Shown here one piece after another: positions 22,847 to 31,700 of a stretch of 31,700 bases of DNA. The notes below the pieces were generated by a model. That model did not search any database, was not told where the DNA came from, and saw only the letters and a program-made list of their open reading frames with translations. Numbering within the stretch: the stretch's first letter is position 1; each line of letters begins with the position of its first letter. Source of the stretch: Paramecium octaurelia (taxonomy: Eukaryota > Ciliophora > Oligohymenophorea > Peniculida > Parameciidae); contig CAJJDP010000001.1 in NCBI GenBank assembly GCA_905182995.1, positions 921,344 through 953,043 of the forward strand, in the 5' to 3' direction. The translations under genes and the position numbers were made by a program.

Positions 22847-23258
22847 ACCATTTTTTAGATATCGATGGTGATGGTTTCATATATGTGCTAGGGCTTGAGG
22901 GTGTACAATGATATTCAATAAACGATGAAGAATTCCAAGCAGGCTTTTCGTTTACAAATATTGGAGAATTCCAACAAGGCTTTTCATTTGATAATACTAT
23001 AGACTTCAAAATAGTGTCCAACTTACCGAACTATGCAGTGACAATAGAAGTGATATAACAAAAAAGGTGGGTAATTCTGAATCATTCAAAAATATCAAAA
23101 AGAATAGGATAATCCAAACTTAAAGGATAAGAGATACACTCCTTAGAGAGCCTATTTTTCTTTGAAATTTATCAAGAAGATGGAGATATGGATGAAAATT
23201 GGTATTCTTTAAGTGGTACATTGGGACAAATGAGATCTGGCAAAATAGTCAGAAAAGT
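21755..23258. repeat. First copy of a 1.5-kb direct repeat
   Basis: Matches 23260-24763 at an offset of 1505 bp with two substitutions seen by eye: A22280 versus T23785 and G23150 versus A24655. It stops at the N at 23259. In the coding frames these change Lys to Gln (AAA to TAA) and Ser to Asn. Confidence 0.93.
22843..23258 (+). pseudogene. First, truncated copy of the C-terminal frame of the unassigned gene
   Basis: Same frame as 24348-24763: ATG 22843, internal TGA 22909-22911, then open until the N at 23259, where it is cut off in mid-frame. It is complete only in the second copy. Confidence 0.6.
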
Positions 23259-23259
23259 N
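23259..23259. other. Single N: contig junction
   Basis: One undetermined base between the end of copy 1 and the start of copy 2 of the 1.5-kb repeat, the same arrangement as at 18849. Confidence 0.9.
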
Positions 23260-24351
23260 TTTTCAAGACTTTATTATTATTTTTATTTCATAAAGTAAAA
23301 ATAAAAAATATTTCTATTTGATTTGAAAAAATAGTTGTTGACTTTAAAATGGCTAGATACTAGAATATTTAATAATTAAGCAATAAATTATGGAAATTAA
23401 CTTCATAGATGGAACTATTTGAGGATTCTTTTGCCATTTGCTGAATTTATCCAACCATAAATATATCTATTTGACGTTTTCCTAAATAAATAGTACTTAA
23501 ATAGATCAAATTTTGGATATATCGCAAAAGGAATTTAAATCTAAATAACCGAAGCAAAAACAAGATTAGTTCATTTATGGGATGGGTTTTTAAGTAAATT
23601 AGAAGTAAAAATAAATATCAAATGTGGATTAAATATAAAATCAATGTGCGATTAAGTGACTTGCAAGATAGGTTATTCCTTTGAATCATTTATACGGCTT
23701 GAATATTATATTAAACAAAAATTTAATATCTTTCAATAGAATACATAATTCTAGTTGATACATACCTTCTAAGTTGATAAAAATTAATTTTCGTAACAAT
23801 ATCTTGATACTTTGATAGAGGCACTAAGTTATCTCTGGAAGGAGCTATGAATCTTGGAAATTAATAATTACATTTATTTTCACTGAAAGTATTCATCTTC
23901 CAAGTTTATTCTGAAATTTAAATAAATTACTTATGGGTTTCTTTAAATTTAAATTTGAAGATTGAGGCTTTAATTTTAGATTTTGAGATAAAACCAATTA
24001 ATCATATTAAGAAAAAAAAAATTAAATGTATCAGATTCATAAGTGAGGAAAAATTTTAATTAATCATGACGTTTACCGCTTGCTACTATCTCCTAATGAA
24101 TAGTATGCAGCTATAATTTGTAGGAGGTGTGAAGGTAACGAAGAAGGGGGTTATTTTCTATTTAGAATTATGATCTAAAATCTACAAAAGAATAGCTTTA
24201 GGATTATGGGCATGGGTGGAGTATTAATATGAAAAAAGTATTAAACATTGTTTTGACTGTTATTCTAAATATTTTTTTGAGGTCTTTCAACAAATCATAA
24301 CATTAGTTGACCTATAGAAAAAAACATAAAAAAACATTTATTTAGGAATGA
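23260..24351 (+). pseudogene. Second copy of the middle part of the unassigned gene
   Basis: Repeats the 3' two thirds of the long open frame and the two following frames (positions +1505 of 21755-22846), with the same frame changes. It is probably the same locus represented twice. Confidence 0.5.
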
Positions 24352-24763
24352 ACCATTTTTTAGATATCGATGGTGATGGTTTCATATATGTGCTAGGGCT
24401 TGAGGGTGTACAATGATATTCAATAAACGATGAAGAATTCCAAGCAGGCTTTTCGTTTACAAATATTGGAGAATTCCAACAAGGCTTTTCATTTGATAAT
24501 ACTATAGACTTCAAAATAGTGTCCAACTTACCGAACTATGCAGTGACAATAGAAGTGATATAACAAAAAAGGTGGGTAATTCTGAATCATTCAAAAATAT
24601 CAAAAAGAATAGGATAATCCAAACTTAAAGGATAAGAGATACACTCCTTAGAGAACCTATTTTTCTTTGAAATTTATCAAGAAGATGGAGATATGGATGA
24701 AAATTGGTATTCTTTAAGTGGTACATTGGGACAAATGAGATCTGGCAAAATAGTCAGAAAAGT
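23260..24763. repeat. Second copy of the 1.5-kb direct repeat
   Basis: Begins at ttttcaagacttt (as at 21755) and continues past 24763 into unique sequence. It starts in the middle of the 278-codon open frame without any upstream exon, which supports an assembly overlap. Confidence 0.93.
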
Positions 24764-24983
24764 GGTTTTTTCAGAAATGCGTGACAAATAATTTATTATA
24801 GATTTAACTCAGTACAAGTATTTTGATATAATTGATTATGACTAATTATTCATATTTGATGTATTGAGAGGTAAGCAAAAGCTAAAACCAGTTTAATTCG
24901 ACTATTTGGGTGTCGTTAGATTTTCAAAGAATACTATCCCGTACGCAAATGGACGAGAGATTGAATTTATAAGATTAAAATGA
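24348..24983 (+). pseudogene. C-terminal frame of the unassigned gene, 211 codons with one TGA
   Basis: Frame from ATG 24348 to TGA 24981-24983, with TGA at 24414-24416 (codon 23) and 188 open codons after it. It opens with LDIDGDGFIYV, like the first positions of an EF-hand loop (D.DGDG.I) but with no acidic residue at position 12. Next is a two-copy motif EFQAGFSF / EFQQGFSF, then mixed sequence such as RWVILNHSKISKRIG, FFFEIYQEDGDMDENWYSL and VLRGKQKLKPVQFDYLGVV, ending REIEFIRLK. Composition is convincingly coding and the natural stop is clear. No family is recognised. If codon 23 were Trp or Cys this would be the intact end of the preceding frames. Confidence 0.58.
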
Positions 24984-25237
24984 AATCTTATCTCCCATCA
25001 TTACAATTCTTGTTATTGTTGTTTTCTACTTAAGCAACTGTTAAAGCTAATTACACCAAAATTCAAATGAATGAAAAGATATGTAAATTAACTCTTTCCA
25101 AAATAGGTAACAATCCAATATTAAAATTATGTATGGAAATGCAACAATCAACTAACTTAATTGTTTATAGTAATATGAAGAAGCGATATATAATATAAAC
25201 GGAACTTAAAAACAACTAAATACAATAACAAGAGTGA
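24980..25237 (+). CDS. Possible small secreted protein, 85 codons
   Basis: ATG at 24980 overlaps the preceding stop (ATGA). The frame gives MKSYLPSLQFLLLLFSTQ, a good signal-peptide shape (positive start, Leu core, then ATVKA), and continues with NYTKIQMNEKIC to TGA 25235-25237. A perfect-looking 24-nt intron (GTAAATTAAC...AAAATAG, about 25082-25105) lies in frame; removing it keeps the frame. The same frame is open again after the TGA to about 25806. Overlapping genes are unusual in ciliates, so this may be chance or a 5' remnant. No family is recognised. Confidence 0.3.
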
Positions 25238-26169
25238 AAATTTCTTAATCTTACTTTTTTTCCATATTTGGAAATAATCTGTATCTAATTAATTAACTAT
25301 GTTATATAAATTCACATATATAAAATTTCCTATATATTTTCTATCTTTTATTTAAAAAGTCAAATTAGTTGTTTCTCAAAAGACTTAGAGTTATTAGTAC
25401 AAATCTTGTTAAAAATCTAAATTAACCAAAGTAGATGTATGGGAATATTTTGGATATAGTTTATAGGTAAATAATAATCAAAATTTATAAAGGTTAGTTG
25501 CACGTTTGACTTAATCATTAATGGCCTTGGAAGATTCGTCAACAAAATGAAATAATATTAAATTCAATAACAATTACAAATAAAAATTAATTTTCTTTTT
25601 TTTGGATAATATCATTTATCACATCAATCCTACATCAATCCTACATCAATTCGATTAAGTTCTTTTCGTTAAGTAATTTTTAATTCTCTTGTTTACCAAC
25701 AAACTATCATTATTTTTTTATCATAATTCAAAATTAATAAAAAATTAGAAAATATATTTACATCATAAACACATTAAAGAAATCCCTAGATGATAGGTTA
25801 AAGATGAGAAAGAGTTTGAACTATTTTATGAGAGTAAATTCTATCTGCTTTTTTTGACATAATGCAAATAGTAAATCTTTTTAGGTCTTAAAATATCTCC
25901 AATTACTTTAAATTTTCTCCTCAAAAAAATATCTTTTTTTTCTGTTGAGCTTATTCCTCGAACTTAATATTTCATTTTCTGTCTCTGATATGAACACTAC
26001 TTAACCTTAATTATTCCATGCCTTAAATATGAGAAGCAGCTACATAAACATCACCATCTCTTCTGACAAATTATCAAGAACAAGTATAATCCTACTCACA
26101 TTTAAGTAATTAATCCATTTTGGTGTTTTTTTTTTTGAGCTAAGTAATTAATTATATCATAATGAATAT
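25238..26169. other. Mostly noncoding; possible last exons near 25380-25560 (+)
   Basis: At about 25380-25560 a plus frame reads VISTNLVKNLNQPKQMYGNI then LDIVYR, a candidate 26-nt intron (GTAAATAATA...TAAAG), and LVARLTQSLMALEDSSTK before TGA. This looks like a short gene end. The rest is AT-rich with several A/T runs and no other signal. Confidence 0.3.
25621..25650. repeat. 11-bp tandem repeat, about 2.7 units
   Basis: The unit acatcaatcct is repeated head to tail. It is short, probably slippage-derived, and no function is suggested. Confidence 0.85.
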
Positions 26170-28960
26170 CTTAATTCTAATGTATTCAAGGGATTTTATA
26201 CTTTTTGAAACTCAAAAAAGTTGCTGTTAAGGTTGAAATTCATAAAGAAGAAATTTATTATTTTCCTTTTCTAATATTAAGTCAGAAAAAAGCATAGGGG
26301 AATAGAGAAGGAAGCATTCTTTTAGTTTTATTTGGCCATAAACTATAGTGAAAGTACTGAAATAGATTTTATACTAGTAAAAAAATTTGATTTTTCCTTC
26401 TAATTTTGTAGGTCTACATCAACAAATTTGGGGGTAACACAAAAAAATGAATATCAGATAATTAATCCAATTATTTTCCAACTACTTTGTTTAGAATAGT
26501 TGGCAAGAAGAATTTAGCGCTTTAATATCCTTAGACCTTTCTTATTGATGATTGAAAATGGGCATGTGATGTTAGTTGATTTAAATAATTAATCGTAGAC
26601 TGTTAGTAAGTAGCTTAAAAAAGTTCTTAATTTAATTAATTTTGTGATCATTAAACATAATAATATTCAGAAATTTAGAGAGTAATGTTTGAATTCTGCT
26701 CTGAATTTTAGAGTTAATCAATAATCTAATTAGTTTATGAGATTTTCTATCTACGATATACTTTGGTAGCTGATTAATTTTGATAATTAAATCCAACCAA
26801 CCGCCAATTAGAAAATAGATTTTGTTCCCAATATATTGGAATCCTTATTTTGATTTAATGTTTGACAATGTGCCATTATAAAGGAGTGAAATTTTGAGTG
26901 CCTTCTTTTAGGGGCTTAGGCTTACTTAAAAGAAGATGATTTAGACTATATTAACTTTTTGGTTTGTAATTGAGGTATTAATCATAACAATAATAGATGT
27001 CACAGACAAAAAAGAATAATTATGGTATAAGATTTACAGAGAGGAATCAATTAAAGCTCCCAAATTTAAGGCTCTCAAAATAAGAGATGTTTTCACCATC
27101 TGATATGAAGGAACTATATATTTAAACATTTAAAGGTAGATTAATTGACCAACTTAGAAAAAATTTTGGATAACTAACAATATTAATTGAAGAGTAAAGA
27201 TGTTGAAAGATTATAGGAGTGATAGGAGTTTTCTTCGACTAAATATGTAAGGATGTTATTGAAGATATTTAAAAGTTGAAATTACGGTATGAAATAAACA
27301 GGATGAGGCTAGATATAAAGATTGATTTATTTTGTTCTTGCTTAGTTCAAAGTTCAGCGGTCATGATATTTATTTTAAAATCTTTGATTTATGTAACTTT
27401 GATCCAAAAATTTAAAAATTCTTAATTTCAACCTTAGTAGTAACTTTCCAATCAATCAATTACATATTTTCCTTAAGTTTTATAAAAATTTATCACACTG
27501 CTTATTTATATAATAAATAAATTTAAAATCTAAATACGATAATTTATACGCGGTTGGTTGAATATCAATTTTAAAAAGTTAGATCCTTACTATAATTTAA
27601 TAAATTCTCCTTAAGTATGCCATAAAATAATAGATTTCAAACCTAGTTTTTAAATTTATTTATTTTAAATATCAAGTAAAGGCTAACTACTTGCTAAATA
27701 AAGAGTACTTAGAGAGTAATCATGAATTAAAGCCAGCCAGGATAAGCCGAAATAAATCAAATATAGGTCAATACAAAATCTTGTTCTTTTTTTGATTAGG
27801 CTAAAAAATTAAGTTTCTAATAATTAAACTAATTCATCTATCTTTCAACAAAAACTAGAAAATATAATTGATATGAAAAATATTAATTCTTGATTTTTCA
27901 ACACTGATGTTTTAACTCCAAAATATGCATCAAGGATGACATAAATCATATATGATTAAATATTTGCCATCTGTAGTCATAATTGTGGCATTCCAAATTG
28001 AAGTTGAAATTTGATCCTCATAATTTAGTACAATCATTATACACTCATCTATATTTTAATATTTAATGATAGATATTTTAGAAGCCAACAGATAATAGCA
28101 ACTTCTTGCCCTAACGATTATAAATTTGAAATTTGTATGTCATCGTTAATTAGCTAATGTCGATAGATTTTATTCAAATTAGCGATTAAAACAAATTTTT
28201 TCGTGGAAACAATAAAATATCTTGAGTTATTATGTAGATCTTATAGGCTTACTAATTAAGTTTAATATTTTATCTAATCGTAACTTAATCATTTTTTTTC
28301 TTCCATCAATAACTTCTATATGCTATCTCCTAATGCAATAAGTTAATTCCTCTCTAAAGTAATTTATAATTAAGTTACCTTTTAAATGGAACATTTATAG
28401 TCTTTAGCATAGATTTTTAGCAGATTAGATGGACTATTCTAAAGGAATATTAGGTGGGAGTTTGTTGCTAACAAATAAAAATGTACTTAGGAAATGAATT
28501 ATTATAGTAGTCATAATAGGCTAAAATTAATAAACCTCATGTTTAATTAATATTTCTAAAATTAACACTCCATCATAGCATATCTGCTTTGTTTCTCTAC
28601 CTTCCTCTCCAATTTTGATCAAATTTAGAGACTTTGAATTTATCTAAAATTCAGTTTTGTTCTACAATCATATATTAGACTTGCCAATAAATTTTAATTA
28701 TCTTTATAAATTCTACTTTCAGACAAATTGAAAAGAATGCATAACTATCCAATTAAAAAATCCAAAAGTATTTAATTAATATGATTCTTTTTCAGACCCA
28801 AGATTAATATGATTTATATATCATTAAATTAGGCACAACTAGCTGGAATTCTAAATAGTTTTGGTTAAGTATTATAAAAATTGCCTCTTTATAGCTATTT
28901 GATCCTTTACAAGTTGCTTTGAGATTAGCAAACTTAACAATTAGAAGTAAGCTTTTTTAG
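26170..28960 (+). pseudogene. Long broken coding tract, family not recognised
   Basis: Chain of plus frames: VAVKVEIHKEEIYYFPFL (about 26223-26275); RPFLLMIENGHVMLVDLNNQ (about 26535-26590) continuing NFRVNQQSNQFMRFSIYDIL; LKEDDLDYINF; IITIIDVTDKKEQLWYKIYR then IKAPKFKALKIRDVF (about 26975-27100); an open frame of 172 codons 27207-27725 (FFDQICKDVIEDIQKLKLRY); and one of 209 codons 28008-28637 (SYRLTNQVQYF; HLQSLAQIFSRLDGLFQRNI), followed by KFRDFEFIQNSVLFYNHILD. The content resembles a sensor-type multidomain protein in places, but no catalytic motif was found, so no function is given. At least eight TGAs or frame changes interrupt it. Confidence 0.38.
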
Positions 28961-31190
28961 TTTGTTTTTATATATAAATCATTTTAAAGATTTTATAACT
29001 TAATACTTTCTTTTTCATATTTAAAATTAAAATGCAAATCAAATTAAATTTTTAAAAGAATAATATAAATTTCCCGCCATTCTAAAGCGTTAAAAATTAA
29101 TGCTTTTCTTGTGATATTTTGGTTCATTAAGTTAGACAATATTAAATTTCACTTTTTTCTCAGGTTCTGGTCTTGGCCCAGCATTTCCAATTGTCAAATT
29201 GATCCTCTCGGTAATGAATTAAATAGAAAAGGTCCTACATTTTTATTGTTTTAATATAATCTAAATTAGTAGGATTTTCAATATAATTTACAGATTGAGC
29301 TTTATAAATATATATTTAATTACTTGTTTAAATAATTAATAAGTTTTTAGAATATCAGACTCAGCCCTTTTTACAATCTCCTGAGAAGATTTAATATAAT
29401 CTCCTAAGAACATTTTTTTTCTTTTCAAAACTCGTAATCCAATTCTTTCATAAATTCTCATAAATTCTTTGATGCCTTGTAAAATTTGGTGGTTATTCAT
29501 CCAAATGTCACTTTACTTTTATGACAAACCTTAGATATTTCTAACCTTTATTTTGAATATAAAAAATAATCAAATCTGTCTTAACTATGTTTTTATTTGA
29601 ATTCAAAATTAATTCCCTTATTAAATTGCAGATATAACAAGATAATCTTCCAATTTCTACATTTCTGTAATTTCTAGACAAATTAACAAGCATTTTCAAA
29701 CTATTATTTGCTTTTTCAAAAATAAATTATTTATTAAATGACACTCTATTTTTCTAAAACATATGCTCTTAGGTTAAAATTTATATAAACAGATTTATGA
29801 ATAAATAAAAATTAATTTCATTAAATTCATTAAATTCAAACAACAACTCATTATTCTTTAATTTCACATCTTTGCATTTCATGTGAAAGATATATAATAG
29901 TATTTGTCACAATAAATCTAAGGATGGACAAAATATAAAATTATATTCGACAGTACAAAAATGTTTTAATTTAGCCATAGAATTGAAGTGTTGAGGTAGC
30001 TTTGAATAAATAATACATGGTTTGTTATAATTTCTAAAACAAAGTTATTAAATTTTATCTCAATAGATTATGTTTGCTGTGGGTGGGGAATCAGATGTAA
30101 AAATTGAATGCTTTAAGCTTAAGAATAACCTTGATTTCGCTTGATTTCGCATGATTTCGATTGAATTTGAATAGAGATTTTTAAATTTCTGTTGAATATT
30201 CCTGAAGATAGTTTCTCTGAGTAGATTTAGACAATATAATTAATCAATCATTTATATTACCTTATTTTTGTTGAATCTAAAGCTATTTAAGTAAAACCAA
30301 ATTTATAGAATAAACAAGAAATTATTTGTTTTAATATGTAGAGTCAGATTGGTGAGTTTTGTCAATATTCTGCGTGATAATATATTACCGTCTAAATATT
30401 TATATGGTTAAGAAACCTTAACTCTAACTTAATTCTTTTTAAACTACTCCGATTCATGGCACTAAATTCTGAAAACATTGTTAAAAAATCTGTTCTTATA
30501 AGAATTCCCTTTATTGATGTAGTAAAGAAATAAAGACTTAGCAATTCTTAATTGATAAACTAGAGAAAGAAGATTAAGATTGGGTTGTGATGTAGATTTA
30601 AAATTTATAATTTTATTATCATAATATAAATGAAAAAAAATTCAACTTTCACCCCTTCCTTACAACCTGTAGTAAATGATTTTTAAACTTGTTAGTATTG
30701 TTAAAATAGATTTGGTTGTCGAGTTTCAATTTTCAATTAATTTGCTTTAATTTTAAGATTTTTCTTTACTCACTGCTTGTCATTTTTTACTTAGATACTT
30801 TTTTAAAATTAAAAAACCTTAAATTAGATCAAAATCACAAATTAATAATTTAAGAAATTGGTCATTTCTTTGTTCGCAAAAAGTCATTTAATTTTTAAAT
30901 AATTGTTTTGAACAGGTATACATTAAATTTAGATTAAATTCTAGTAGGAGTAATTGTTTATATAAGTAGCTACTAATTATTCATCAAGATTTAATTGACA
31001 TTTATTGAAATACTATTTCGAATTGAAACATAATGAGAGTTAAAGATATAATTTTGATTATGTAATTAATTTAGAAAATAAAAAGAACTTTTATGTACTA
31101 AGAATCATAAACTTTCAATTTATATGGATGTTTCAGATAAATTATATATAATCTGATTAAGTTAATAGAATTATTAAGATTTAATCAATA
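28961..31190 (+). other. Further coding-like plus-strand readings, uncertain
   Basis: A plus frame is open from about 29087 to TGA 29522-29524 (FWSWPSISNCQIDPLGNELN then RKGPTFLLFQYN). From about 29340 another plus frame looks better (KFLEYQTQPFLQSPEKIQYN; LPISTFLQFLDKLTSIFKLL; KSKDGQNIKLYSTVQKCFNL then AIELK) and holds, with a few TGAs, past 30550 (FAVGGESDVKIECFKLKNN; ILPSKYLYGQETLTLTQFFL). Overlap of equally plausible frames shows how weak composition is as evidence here. It may be the 3' continuation of the tract at 26170-28960. No domain recognised. Confidence 0.27.
30131..30160. repeat. 10-bp tandem repeat, three units
   Basis: ttgatttcgc, ttgatttcgc, atgatttcga in direct succession; simple tandem repeat. 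Confidence 0.85.
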
Positions 31191-31215
31191 TAAAATTTAT
31201 TGATATTCATTAATA

Positions 31216-31515
31216 ATGATAATAATCTTCATTTTAATATCTATAACTCGTCAGACTATAATTTATGAGTTTAATGCTAATTCTTAAACAAAAGATGGTA
31301 ATTTCTTTATTTATATTAGGATGGGAAGGTAGTTCTAATTTCGATACCTGTGTCTTCTATTATAGTAGGATTTTTTTAGATCTAGAACCTCATTCTCATA
31401 TTACAGTGAATGCCCAATTTATAAGGTATTTAATATACTTAATAACAAAAGCATTGATAGCAATCCTCCAACTTAATTCTACATAGACTCAAAAATATAA
31501 ATAATGTGTAAGTGA
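31216..31515 (+). CDS. Possible small secreted protein, 99 codons
   Basis: ATG at 31216 starts MIIIFILISITRQTIIYEF, a hydrophobic signal-like start, followed by NANSQTKDGNFFIYIRMGRQ, later SYYSECPIYKVFNILNNKSI and DSNPPTQFYIDSKIQIMCK, ending TGA 31513-31515. A standard-code ORF in another frame (31265-31486) overlaps it; this frame has the more protein-like composition. A 37-nt GT...TAG stretch inside is too long for a typical intron here. No family is recognised, and chance is possible. Confidence 0.28.
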
Positions 31516-31700
31516 TATCATCTTAAATTACGATGTGCGGCGGTGCCTAATCTCATATTCAAACTATTTCTATTACAAATTAACATAACAGAAGAACTCT
31601 GTGGATATCTATTAATTAGCAGCCTGGAGGATTAATATCATTAAAATTAAGTATCATAAAATGTTTGTTTGAATCTGCTGGATGCATAGATAATTATCAT
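31516..31700. other. Right edge, nothing recognised
   Basis: AT-rich end of the window. A short GC cluster (gatgtgcggcggtgcc, 31532-31547) stands out but carries no known motif. Confidence 0.3.

Noticed and set aside
29160..29200. GSGLGPAFPIVK-like reading resembling the G box of a histidine-kinase ATPase domain
   Set aside because: It exists in one frame only; the frame with better composition there reads FWSWPSISNCQIDPLGNELN. No H box or N box was found nearby.
1..31700. A code in which TGA is Trp throughout (as in some other ciliates)
   Set aside because: The edge WD40 gene uses TGG for all Trp and has no TGA in 547 codons, and TGA is the natural stop of the TPR gene; one antigen TGA sits at a Cys position.
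1..31700. tRNA, rRNA, CRISPR arrays, telomeric repeats, transposase genes
   Set aside because: I looked for conserved tRNA B-box sequence, regular spaced repeats, G/T-rich telomere runs and transposase motifs and saw none.

Overview
The window looks like nuclear DNA of a ciliate, most probably Paramecium. Base composition is very AT-rich. Clear protein families read through only if TAA and TAG are glutamine and TGA is the sole stop. One gene carries eight introns of 22-29 nt that start GT (mostly GTA) and end AG (mostly TAG). The WD-repeat, TPR and cysteine-rich surface-protein families are ones Paramecium carries in large numbers. Standard-code ORFs are therefore mostly meaningless here, and all reading frames below use the ciliate code.

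Layout. 1-1641 (-): the open N-terminal part of a pentapeptide/WD40 protein that runs off the left edge. 1838-6340: low-density sequence with a nearly open minus frame, an orphan piece of a WD-protein C-terminus (+), a coding-like plus frame (4696-5373) and a decayed cysteine-rich (CGD...EDCD type) protein (-). 7233-8245 (-): a decayed surface-antigen-like gene. 8329-11521 (-): a long broken coding tract of unknown family. About 11650-12780 (+): a second, weaker antigen-like relic. 13348-14924 (-): more broken coding sequence. 14997-16143 (-): a WD40 gene with at least two frameshifts. 17045-18569 (+): a B-box/TPR gene with each TPR on its own 102-nt exon. 20518-24983 (+): a broken multi-frame gene of unknown family. 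24980-31700 (+): further broken coding tracts and two possible small secreted proteins.

Two blocks, about 1.3 kb and 1.5 kb, appear twice in direct tandem, each pair joined at a single N (18849 and 23259). They look like unmerged contig overlaps rather than biological duplications. If so, the real locus is about 2.8 kb shorter and has one TPR gene, not two.

There is no operon logic. The genes look like members of lineage-expanded families (WD40, TPR, surface antigen) in various states of decay, on both strands. Such a pseudogene-rich stretch is unlike the compact somatic genome of Paramecium and would fit germline-limited or subtelomeric DNA; that is inference. Because AT-rich noise translates into plausible-looking Q/N/K/I-rich strings in this code, only entries with family motifs or exact intron logic should be trusted; the others carry low confidence.
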